A stretch of 64,000 nucleotides of DNA from contig MARA01000068.1 of assembly GCA_001792895.1 (NCBI GenBank), positions 62,001 through 126,000 on the forward strand. The letters are read 5' to 3'. The position numbers and the translations under genes are program-made. Below the pieces are notes generated by a model. That model had not been told where the DNA came from and ran no database searches. It worked only from the letters and a program-made list of their open reading frames with translations. Below are positions 24,601 to 34,804 of this stretch, piece after piece. Each line of letters begins with the position of its first letter. The first letter of the stretch is position 1. The stretch is from Lentinus brumalis (lineage: Eukaryota > Basidiomycota > Agaricomycetes > Polyporales > Polyporaceae).

Positions 24601-27238
24601 TGGTTAGACCCGACGGACGTCTGTGGATCATACAACTAGGGACAGACGGCCTCGAGACGGTCTTCGGAATCGTCCGTACCATGATTGCGTCGGATTCGAA
24701 CGCGGACCAGCTTCAGCTGTCGAACCGGGTTAGCGGCGCGACCCAGTGTTCGAGGATCCTGCATGAGCACCCTGAATGGGACCGGTGACCACGCCGGCTG
24801 GCTGTCCCCTGTCTTCAAGGCCAAGGAGACAACGTCTCTTCTGCTGCAGACCGTATGTCAACGCTGCTTCGTGGGTGGGAGAAGCCTTGGTCGCGGATGT
24901 TGTCCTGCAGACATGTTGAACCGTGGCCGCAAGCTCGCTGAGATTGACTTGGAGGAGTTTGGGATCTCTCTGGAGGGCTTGTCACCTGGTCAGTCCGACG
25001 GTGCAGGATCCTATGATGTCCTCCGTCCGTTCGGAGATAGCAAGCTTGTCTATCTCGACGGTCTGCGACTAGAGGATGTAGCCGAGGAAGAGCCCGTAGC
25101 TCGGGTTGACCAACAAGCTGCTGGACCAGATGGAGCTACTACATTCGCACAGGACGTGTCGTCTGATGTTCACCTTCAGCCGGATATTGAAGACCTCGCC
25201 AGCGAGGAGGAAGTCCACAGCCGCCGTGATCCGTCACAGAAGGTCGACGCTTGGCTGCCAGTTGACTCCGTTCCGGGGGCGACTAAGCAGCACAAGGCCT
25301 CCTTTTTCCGACTCCTCATCACGGAATCCCCCGAGTCATTCACTCAGGAGGCTCCTGGATCAATCAACCGCCTTGGTCGCATCATCGGCTACACGCGGTA
25401 TCCGAGCTCAGCTGTCATTGTTGACTCGGACGAGGAGTTTGGCCAACCAGCCCTGGGATTCGATGACCCCGCTCTCACCCTCCTCCTCGTTCACGACATG
25501 CTGTTCTTGGCTGTCGTACATATCTGCGACATTCGACAAAATGGACAGAGTATGTGTTCGATCAGCGCGGACCTTATTCGCCATCCGTCTGTCCGCATCC
25601 GCTTTGAAGTCCTCACACTGCACTCGATGACGCCTTCAGCTGGGAACCGTGAGTCGGACTGGCGGTGGTCTGGGCACACTGAGAAGCTCCGGAGCTCCGG
25701 ATGTGAAGTTGAGGGTCGCGCTGTCCAGCACATCGACCCACAGCTTGTCTGCGACGCAGCGCAACTGACTGCGTCTGGAAAGTCTACCTACCGCTTCAAG
25801 ACCACGGAGCTCCGGGCCCTCGCTTGCGACTTGTTCTCTGCAGGCAATCTTGCCGGTGTTGTCTGGGCGAAGGTGTCCCTCACCGCGAGCTTTCCGTATC
25901 GTACTCAGTCAGGTATGTCCATTGCATCTAACCGCATACTAGATTTTACTAATCATGGCTATGTTATCCTACAAGGTGCTCTCTGCTTTCTGTGCGAGAG
26001 CGAAGGTGCCTCGGGCGAGGGGTTAGGCCGTGATTCACTTCACACGTGCCAATTCTGTCCGTCCCTTGTACTGTCATCCCATGATAGAGGCCGACTACTC
26101 AACCATATCGGTGCACATATCCTGTTCGACTCTCGTGTTGACCACCTCTCTACCCCATGCGGCTTCTGCCTCAGCCCGGGTGAATCCTGCGTCATGTATG
26201 TCAAGAAAGGGAGGGGCGCACGCGAGGGTGACCGCTTGGACTTTGACCGGTCCCGGTGCCCGGCAAAGTATTCGCTCTCAGTGGCACGAACCGCCAAAGT
26301 GTCCTCCCGATCTCCATGCAGCAATGTTCCTCTTCGTTGCCCGTTGTGTCTGAAGCACGCCGCGGCTGTGTGGAAGTATAACATGCGCTATCATCTCACT
26401 CGTGCGCATCAGCAAGATCCCGAACAACACTCATCTCTGTGGAAGCTTTCCGATCCTGAGATGACCGGAATGAAGGCCCTGTATGAAGCGAAACCACGGT
26501 CGTCAAAGCGCAAACGGCGGACGGAGAAAGCCTCAACGTTTGCCAAGCAAATATCCGAGGGACATGTTTGCAAGCTTGCCCTCAGGTACGCTATTGCTAT
26601 ATGGTAATTTGACCCGTATCCTATTGGAAACTGACACATCGGTGACTGTAACAGGGCGACTGATCTAGGCACTACAGTAGAGCCCGTCGCGCACGCTAAT
26701 GTTCCGACTTCAGAGGGCTGCAGGGGTCCTCCCCTGCAACCATCGGAAGGCACGGACTCGGAAGTGGATGGTGAGAGCAGCTCTAGCAGCAGCTCTGACT
26801 CATCGGAAGACGAGGATCCCTCGGATTACGAGGGCTCGGGTGCACGACCAAGTCGCGACCCGGTGCAGGTGAGTCTCGTAAGGCTTTCCCTTATCTGACG
26901 CATGCAACATACATAAGGTTAGGCTCTGCACACTCCCGCTTCTGTAGCTGAAGTGTCACACGCCGAACTGATAACTGCGACGTCAAACGCACCGGCTTGC
27001 GACAGGGACACAGATGCACTGCGGGCTTCCCCAGCCCCAGTGGTACCCGGGTGAGCTCAAACGCGTGACTCTTATTCCACCGCACTTAGAACTGACCTGC
27101 GCGTACTACTTATTCTAGCACCATCTTGGGTGCGTTAACTTGAGGTCCCTGCCCCCAGGTGAATGGTTTTGCGATGATTACTGCCGCGAGAATGCCGGCT
27201 TGACTGTTCGCAGAAAGAAGCACAAGAAGCATCACTGA
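21633..27238 (+). pseudogene. giant zinc-finger/PHD protein gene, disrupted
   Basis: A long spliced gene of a family I recall only as 'hypothetical' in agaricomycetes. The N-terminus (ATG 21633, MTKKKSVTVPGAK) leads after an intron to a CxxC...H...H finger (YCAKCRKDINIG, NWKIHLKSKSHLQ). Helical segments follow: NNALGYGIAAAKLAKRIQQ, LENLN-type helices near 23140, and FPTVEEMMENLNIILPP. Then come RHLMDGLNMKSHTADSLLSP, MYPDAQIMIKN, TVFGIVRTMIASDSNADQL and a C-terminal set of Cys/His clusters (HTCQFCPSLVL, PCGFCLSPGESC, LRCPLCLKHAAAVWKYNM...HLTRAH). An acidic Ser-rich linker and a last exon (27119-27238) with half a PHD finger (HHLGCVNLRSLPPGEWFCDDY) close the protein. Apparent breaks: frame changes near 23820, 24232, 24850 and 24914, a TAG at 24473 and a TGA at 24786. 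The first intron also does not join in phase. Some could be unrecognised introns, but several together suggest a pseudogene. Confidence 0.55.
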
Positions 27239-27621
27239 TGCTTCGCGGCCGAAGTTCGTAGCAGTAGTTTTCCACGGGGAGGGAGCGAGCTGGTAAGTGA
27301 TTCATTTTCTGCCACCCTCTTGACCCCGACATGATGGTTCGAGATATTCCGAATAGGGAAGCCCACGTCGGATTTACTCAAAAATGGAGCAGCGGGCGTT
27401 GTGGACTGTTGTGGACGGTCTCTCAGACACTACTTGTCCTGGCCCATAGCAATAATCATACAATGTAACTGAGTAACAAGCCACGCCCAGCACGGCCTCT
27501 TCAACCCACCACTCAAGACCCGGACGCGACACTGTAGACGATCACGACACGCGCTCTCAACGAAAGGGACCCGGCATGTTCAAGGCCTCCTCGTACGCCT
27601 CAATCGCTCTGTATGCAACTG
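27239..27621. other. convergent intergenic gap
   Basis: This lies between the 3' ends of the zinc-finger/PHD gene (plus) and the next gene (minus). I see no coding signal; it should hold both polyadenylation regions. Confidence 0.5.
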
Positions 27622-29121
27622 TCAGACAAGACGATGGCAAAAGAAAGAAGGCGGAACGTACGCCTTAACGAGTTCATTGTGCTCGAAGTTGTAAACTTCC
27701 TCGCGCCGACGAGTCTTCGCTTTTGTGAACTCTCCGACGTTCGCGTACCAGAAAGCATCGTAAGCGTTTCGCGGCAGCCCTGGAACCACCTTTGACTCGT
27801 TGTTCACCTTGTTGCTGATCGACCGCGTTCGTGGAACGTTTCCTCGACCGTTCGTTCTCATGATGGCTTCAACCGCATCAAATCCCTTGAGCCATTGGGT
27901 CACCGAGTCGCTCCGCCATTTGCTCTTCACTATCCTGTACTTCTTCTTCCCACTGGCCACACGATCCGAGTCCGTCTCGTCGCTGCTCATGCCGTCTTTG
28001 CCGAGCAGCTCCAGCATTTCGAGGTGCCGTGCTAGTTGGGGGTATGACATGCAAACCTCGCGACGCCGAAAGAATAACTGATGAAGTATGTGAGCTCGGT
28101 CCACGTGCGCTAATATAGTGCCCACCGTTCCCTTACGGTTAGCCCTGGCATCTTTCTTCAGCTGTGCCTGTACGCGCGTCGCACTGAGGCCGGCGTTGCG
28201 ATACTTCTTTCGCAGTGTCCTCGTGTGCGACAAGAACGCCTCTTCCACAAGGTGTGAGTCGTTGCACTTATACACGCCCGTGTTGATGAACCCTTCTGCG
28301 AAGACCGTGGCTGCAGAGAAGTTCCACTTGTTCTGTGAGCCTTCCCAGATATCTATGCGGAAGTTGGCCAGATCGCAGCAGTGGTCCGGGTCCACAGCCT
28401 TCTCGAACTGTTCTATCTCTTGCTTAGAAGCGAGTGTCGAGGGGTCGAATGGCGAATCTTTGTGACGCCGATTCAACAACAATTGTGCATACGCCTGCAC
28501 GTCGCGCTGCATAGGAGGTTAGATATAAGCTCCATTTATACTGCCGGCCAGACATACCGACAGTGTGCACTCTTCATCAGTACGACGTACTGGAGACGTC
28601 GTGCGCTTGGGCTCGAACGTCTTCTTAGACCTCGACGCGCTGTGGCGCGATGCTCCCGGTATCGTAGAGGAAGCCGGACTGGTGGGGGGTGGCGGGACTG
28701 GGACAGGCCGGCGAAGTTCTCCGATCATACCATACACGGTGGTGGAGAATTCACCGAAAGCAACGTTGAGATTGTTCACCCCACGATGAACTTCTGCTAG
28801 CTCCCCCCGGGTTGCAGGAATCTCCTGTCAAGGTTGAGTAACATCATTCCGGTCTTGGCGAACGTCCCTTACAATCGCAGGACCATCGGCACTAGCAGCC
28901 GCGTGAGCGTTGGCCAGCCGCGCTCGTTCTTCGTAACGAGCCTGGGCCGTTTGCTGAGACATCGGTGTCCTGGTCAGGTTGATGTGTGCGGCTGTTCTTG
29001 CCGCTACAGGAGTTGCAGTACTCCGCTCGACGCCCGAGGGTCCCCGGAGCGGACCAGATGTGCTATGCCCGGCAGGAGCTGTTGGAGGTACAGGGGGGTT
29101 TCCTCTATGCCTCTTGGGCAT
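27622..29121 (-). CDS. three-exon hypothetical protein, 466 residues
   Basis: A clean model: exons 29121-28873, 28824-28558 and 28506-27622, all phase 0, with introns of 48 and 51 bp (GTAAGG and GTATGT donors). The ATG at 29121 begins MPKRHRGNPPVPPTAPAG. The first two exons are disordered and Pro/Ala-rich (PVPVPPPPTSPASS) with basic patches. The third exon is folded and Lys/Arg-rich: DVQAYAQLLLNRRHKDSPFD, KYRNAGLSATRVQAQLKKDA, LHQLFFRRREVCMSYPQLA, LELLGKDGMSSDETDSDRV and SDSVTQWLKGFDAVEAIM. Motifs such as GMSSDE and LPRNAYDAFW recall a hypothetical agaricomycete family often found near mobile elements; function unknown. No stops or frame changes appear, so it is probably expressed. It ends 384 bp from the convergent PHD gene and is 138 bp downstream of another minus-strand gene. 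Confidence 0.65.
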
Positions 29122-29259
29122 ACGCCGACTGCTAGAAACGCTGCCGGCTACGCTAGACACAGCAGATCGTATTCGCTTACCGATCAGGTCCCTGCGAAGA
29201 TGGTCAAAGATAAGAATGAGCATCTGAGCAAACGAAGCTCCTCGGAGAAACGTCACATC

Positions 29260-29960
29260 TTACCCGTTAGCCAGCTGTTCCGTCGACATCTCTTCATCCA
29301 GACCGCTAGCCAGTCAGGAGAGGTCACGCTTCGCTTAACACGGGAGAAAAGCAAGGACTCACGAGCCGGACACTCGAGAAGGCCCCGCAAGAGAGCCAAC
29401 CCAACCATTCGTGAGTAGCTGACGAGGAGAATTTGTCACAGGGTCGTACGCGAAGCCGAACTGTGGCTGAGCGCGGCTCGTTGGTAGACGTCGTCTGGAG
29501 CGTCTGTGGTCGCGGGCCCTCTGCGAATGCGGAGTGTTGCCCGGAACAACTTGATCATGGGAACTGTCATCCGTGCGCATATAATCAGTATCAAACAAGA
29601 CTTGGATCCATTGAAAAGCCCACGATGCACGCCTATCAGCTCTATAAGGTTCTTGATCTGTACAAGGAGGTGACATGTGGAGGTTAAGCCTTACAAACCG
29701 ATGTTCGAAAGTTGACTCTGCCCACCTGCTAGATGCCGAAAGTCGGGGAACGATGCTTCATCGTCTGAGGTCTCGTCATCACCAGAGTAATCCTCGTGAC
29801 CATACGAGTCGCTTTCGCCCTCAGGGTCATCATCGTAGTCCATGACGTCGCGATGTTCACCATGCGCCATAAACGCGTTGCCACCCTCGTCCCGAAACAC
29901 CTCTTGTCGGTCATCGTGCAATGAGGACACCATGTCTTCATCGGCAGACGTCTCACTCAT
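29260..29960 (-). CDS. acidic three-exon hypothetical protein, 191 residues
   Basis: Exons 29960-29726, 29657-29363 and 29305-29260 join in continuous phase (1, then 2) through introns of 68 and 57 bp with GTGGGC and GTGAGT donors. The ATG at 29960 starts MSETSADEDMVSSLHDDR. The N-terminal third is strongly acidic (DYDDDPEGESDSYGHEDYSG, DDETSDDEASFPDF). The middle is mixed (WAFQWIQVLFDTDYMRTDD) and the C-terminus ends GLDEEMSTEQLANG before TAA. No known domain. It precedes the 466-residue gene on the same strand by 138 bp; I tried to splice the two into one and the phases do not fit. An acidic region of this type often binds histones or basic proteins, which is only a suggestion here. Confidence 0.5.
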
Positions 29961-30223
29961 CGCTCCGGGAGATGGTGGATGTTCGAGGTCAGCGGACGAG
30001 TATACGTACTGGTCGCCCTGACGGTCGACGTCAGCGCACCATCGTGGGTGAAGAACTGTCAGTCATAGCTCACTTGGTCATACGGCTCCTCACAAAAGCT
30101 ACGCAGGGAGGGCGTCCGGTGGGCTATGCCACACGGCGATTAAGTCAGTTCGCGCATGTCGAGACGAAGGATTAAATCGCACATTGCGGCCGATCCTGCC
30201 AGTCATTCCAAGCGCTCGTCGAT

Positions 30224-30753
30224 TCATCTGTATATCGTGGCGTATTGGCGACGTCCAGGGAAGTGTCTGACCAGGGCGACGTTCCCCAGTTTGCACTGTC
30301 CATGGTGTCTGAGATGAATGGGTGCCAATCCGAGGGGCCCAACGTCGTGCTTCATATATGTACGCGTTTTACCACGTGTCAGCGTATCCACAATTCCGTT
30401 GGTGGCTCCGTTGTCGCCGTCGAAGCAGAAAGACACTGTAAAAGAAACAAACCATTATCACTACATGAAAACAATAGATCAGGTACTAGCCGGTCATACA
30501 TCATTGCATGCATAGTTTAGGCACTCCGGGTTTGTGGGGTGTACAGTGTACAATGCGATTCCGCAGTCGGAAGACGTTTGGCTTTGGGCGGACTACGAAA
30601 ACGATGCTTCGCGGCCCTATTAGCGCACACGTGCGTGATGTTGTCCAATACTCCGCATATGCGGCAATGTGCACAAAAGACGTAAAAGGGCCTATCGTTT
30701 TGCAACTGATTGATCAGGCACAATCGTGAAAAGACGTGCTCAAAACAAGACAC
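30224..30753 (-). CDS. possible Cys-rich gene fragment
   Basis: Minus-strand exon candidates read FYVFCAHCRICGVLDNITHV followed by ANRAAKHRFRSPPKAKRLP, then, across a plausible intron (GTACAC donor near 30552, TTTACAG acceptor near 30437), SFCFDGDNGATNGIVDTL and APIHLRHHGQCKLGNVALV. The clustered Cys/His could bind zinc. The 5' and 3' ends are not defined and I recognise no family. Confidence 0.25.
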
Positions 30754-32225
30754 CGGGACTGGCTGAGATGCATGGGTCGCAAAGATACAGAGCTTGTTGA
30801 TGCTTCTTGAAGCGGAAACTTATGATTCGAGACTGGAGAGAGTGGAGAGCCGCAGTTGCATGTTGTGAGGAACGAACGAGCCTTCATAACTTGATGACCT
30901 TCGTAGATGCTGAAAGACATTCTACGTACATCTCGATCAGTGACTGACTTCCCTACTCGACAGCGGTTCCGTGTCCTCCCTGGTTCGGTACTCCGAGCAC
31001 GCCACGAGCACAATCCTCGTCCTTGTCGGACTCAAACCAATGAGTCACGAAACTCGCGTCGCCGAAGTGGCCATCCTCGATGATGGGGTTGTACCAGACG
31101 ACGATTGAGGATACTGCGCGACCCTCATCCTAAGCAGCATCAGTGTTCTCCAAGGCTAACATAATGGTAGTGACACGTACTGCAGTCTCCCGAGGATGAT
31201 CATAATTCCTTCTCGATGATGCTCTTGAACAATTCGTCGCCCGAGTCCGTGCGCTGTAACAATGAGCGCAGCTTTCAAGAAGTCATTACGGTGAGCGATG
31301 CAACATTCAAGATAACATGTCATACCTCTGTCTCTTTGGACCTGGGTCCCCGTAAGTTGTACGTGCCACCCACACCGTGACGTTTTGCATGGGTACAACT
31401 CCTGATACCGGGCTATCGCCGTCAGTGGTATACCACGCCAGTGACGACGCCGGGCCATCTTCGCGTCCTCTGCCCGACTTGCAGCGCGAGACGACGGGGT
31501 CGAGGTCGGGACGCAGAGGCGCGTCTTCGGGCCCGTCTCCTCGCTACTTGTCGACTTGTCGTGCTTTATCTTCATGCTTTCAAGTGCAGGTTCACCGCAG
31601 ATAGAGAAGAGGTCGCGCTCTTGCAGCGCACGAGCGGTATTGATGGAGAGCGAGCAGACGAGGGAGTTCAATGGGAGGCCCGCCGTGTCGCGACTCTCTG
31701 CTCTTGCTGCAACCACTTGGAATTGTGCTTGAGCCGGGATGCTCGCGGCGTCGTGAGCGTGACTGGGCGCATGAGAGCGACGTGGGGTTGGCGACCTCTG
31801 CCCGTCCCCCGCCCTGCCGTAGGTCTGAATAAATGGGTCGTCGCCGAGAGCGACAGTGAGTAGAGGACGTGGAGGAGGATGTGGAGGGAGTCGACGAGGA
31901 TGCACCATCTCTGGCCATTCTCCATGCTACCCCGGCTTTGCCGGCTCAATGCGGCTGCTTGGCGCGTAGTGTGGTCGACACGTTGAGTCAACGCGAAGTT
32001 CGCCGGGATGGGGTTGTGCAGGCGAGAGGTCGGGCTGAATGCAGGAGCAGGCAGGAGCTCATTGGGAGCTCAAGTCGGAAGGTGGCGCCCGCCGTGTTCT
32101 GGCCCAGCATTACATAAGCTCAATGTACTGAAGTGTTTCCTCCGCCTCTCGTCACCACTTTCTCCTACGCTGTGCGCACGAATCGCAGTAGGACTCACCC
32201 AAACAAGCACGGCACATCATGCAAA
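30754..32225. other. no firm gene; weak minus-strand exons
   Basis: A minus-strand open frame at 31156-31908 includes RRRHWRGIPLTAIARYQELY and TSRCGWHVQLTG with a possible GTATGA donor, but the frame also runs through what looks like intron sequence and has no ATG at its start. I treat it as unproven. The 3' end should contain the promoter of the JmjC gene. Confidence 0.35.
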
Positions 32226-34804
32226 ATGGTGGACGGCAGTAAGGGTATTGCTTCTGTGACAATGTCTACTATTCACTTCGTATGCACTAGCTGTCCGCAG
32301 ACGAATACTTGCAAACGAATGAGGTCTAAGCTCGCGTCATTCTTCAGTATCGAAGAAGACGACCTTCCGCCATTCCCCATATGCACAAATTGTCTCCCGC
32401 GTACCGAAAAGCCCAAAGATCTGAGTGTGTTCTCTGGAGGCGGATGCACATTCAAATGTAGTGATTGCCTCTGCTACAAGTGGTCCATGGCTGACATTCC
32501 GGACAGCATTCCGATGGTTCATACTCGATGCCGAGAGCGACCAATTCACGTTTCACTTCGAGGAGATGGCACAGAAGGAGGTTGCGAGGATCGTTGATGT
32601 CTATAGCGAGCAACATGGCGCTCAAGACCTCCAATGTAAACAGGCAGGTATCTTCGTCGAAGCATGGAGCCTTCCATGGTGTTTACGGATCACCAGTCAA
32701 TTGCGGCGGCATACCTGCTGCCTATCTTGGAAAATGACCGGCAGGCAGTTCTCGATGGCCAGGCCGTCTACCGACACCTCCAAGTCAGAACTAAGACATT
32801 GTGTGGTACGCAGTGTATAAGGCTCCGCGTCGGTACTGATGTGACATTGACTCTTTAATCATTTCACCGCCGTAAAGACAACTGTGGCACCACCATCTTC
32901 TCTAAGAGCCGCTCGTGTACCAACTGCGGTCGGGAATGGTGCGATGATTGCATTCAGGTAGGATCTCCCCTGTTGTGATATCGAGAGTGGCGAAGACTCA
33001 CTGGATTTATTCCCCTGCCGGTAGACAGGGTGCACATGCCCCCATCAGGATGAATTCATCCGCCTTACACGATTCACGCTGCGGGAGCTAGATAGCCTTA
33101 TTGAAGGAATGCTAGCTGTCGAAGCTTGGCAATGGCAAGTATTTTTTGGAGGTCCGATATTATGGCTGATACTTAGGTCAAACGATAGGAACGGGCCGAC
33201 ATCAATTCCGACCTCTTCGAGAAAGGCACTATACTACCATCGGGAGAACCTGAGCGAGGACCGATTCAAGTCGGTTTGGTCCAAGAGGCGACCGATCGTC
33301 GTCAAGGGCACGGAGCACTATTTCCAGTCTCGTTGGACTCCGCAGTCGTTCGCTCTCCAGTTCGGCGAGACTGTATGCGAAATTGAGAATTGCGAGTCCG
33401 GAGAGATCAAGAAGGAGAAGTTAGCAAACTTCTTCTCTATGTTTGGGGAGAAAATGACTCCTCACCGTCCGAGTCTAAAGCTTAAGGTGCGTGCTCCTCC
33501 AGCCAGCCGCTCTCCCTTCCTAAGAAGACGCTTCCCAGGATTGGCCTCCAAAAGATCGATTCAAGGACCTCTTTCCAATTCTGCACCAAGATTTCGAGGC
33601 TGCTGTCCCGGTGCCGGCCTATACCACGTCCAGGGGCGTCATGAACCTGGCTGCGCATTTTCCCGCAACGTCAGTGGCACCTGATATCGGCAAGTCTCAA
33701 CTTGGCAATCGCTCAGTAGACGATGTGTAGTGACTTGTATGATTACTCAGGTCCTAAGATGTATATCGCACTCGGTTCAGTCTTCGATGACCAGCACTCA
33801 GGCTCCACCAGACTACACCTGGATCTGTCTGACGCCGTCAATATCCTCATGTGGGCATCACGCACGGCCGATGACCGTCCCGGATCTGCTCTCTGGCACA
33901 TCTTTGCGAAGGAGGACGCCCCTGACATACGAAAGTTTCTTCGGACCATTCCAGGCGACTCCGGGCGACTTATCGGCGACCCGATCCACGACCAATCCAC
34001 ATACTTGACGAAGAGTTCCCTTGACCAGTTGTATAGCCGCTTCGGTGTGCGCCCATACATCATCCGCCAATTTGTAGGCGACGCAGTTTTCATCCCTGCT
34101 GGTTGCGCACACCAAGTGAGGCCTCATTCATCTTCTAATGTTCCGCACGCACTCAATCCCAAGTTGCGCAGGTGTGCAACCTTGCGGACTGCATCAAGAT
34201 TGCTTCTGACTTTGTCAGCCCGGAAAGCGTGCCTATCTGCAAGTCGCTCTCTCAAGAATTTCGCATTCAACGGTTGACTCAGGGGTGGCCTGCGGACGTG
34301 ATACCTTTCGAGCACATGCTCTACAACACATGGATATCCACCGTCTACGCAGAGGAGACAATGAAGGCTCAACAGTCGTACGTCACTAGATGCCCTCAAT
34401 CGTCCCCTTTTGCGGAGCTCATGGATGATATAGAAAGACGTCCTCTCTGCTACCAGCACAAGCGACATGTCCGCCAAATTTTGCAGCAGGTACGTTTCGG
34501 GAAAGGGAAGAAGGAATATTGTCAACGGAGGCTAGCGCCGCTGAGAAGCGCTTTCTGTGCCCATTGTGTCCCACTCCTGGTCGGCAACTGAACGCTGGAA
34601 CATGCTTCCTTCGCTCAGATCATTTAGTGTGTCACGTGTGAGTCCCGCACATCTCCTATGTTGTCAATCACTGACCGTGATGATCACAGCATGCACGCAC
34701 ACGAGTTTGCCATAGACCGTGCTGAAAGAAAGTACTGCAACCGTCTATCGCCGGAGGCGCTGGCGCTCAGAATCTCCAAGGCTTATCGTCAGAGATTCTC
34801 GTGA
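32226..34804 (+). CDS. JmjC-domain histone demethylase-like protein (KDM3 type)
   Basis: The catalytic part is clear. After TSVAPDIG a 61-bp GC-AG intron (33690-33750) leads to PKMYIALGSVFDDQ, then LHLDLSDAVNILMWA, which holds the iron-binding His (33816) and Asp (33822). LWHIFAKEDAPDIRKFL and VGDAVFIPAGCAHQ follow, with the third ligand His at 34110; then an intron and VCNLADCIKIASDFVSPES. This order matches JHDM2/KDM3 JmjC domains, Fe(II)- and 2-oxoglutarate-dependent enzymes that remove H3K9 methylation in the nucleus. Upstream is a KDM3-like Cys cluster (SCTNCGREWCDDCIQ) and, further 5', CTSC and CTNC pairs. Downstream, after introns at about 34492 and 34634, is a C2H2-type finger (FLCPLCPTPG...SDHLVCHVMHAH) and a basic tail ending at TGA 34802. 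All catalytic residues are present and I see no stop in the exons from about 33000 on. The start (ATG 32226) and the introns between 32270 and 32880 are less certain. Confidence 0.75.

Noticed and set aside
29121..29260. Joining the genes at 29960-29260 and 29121-27622 into one
   Set aside because: The only GT donor near the end of the first gene (AACGG/GTAAG) leads to a frame with an early stop at the candidate acceptors.
31156..31908. 250-residue minus-strand ORF as a gene
   Set aside because: It starts without an ATG, has an Arg/Pro/Ser composition typical of an antisense or random GC-rich frame, and runs through likely intron sequence. Only a short inner part could be an exon.
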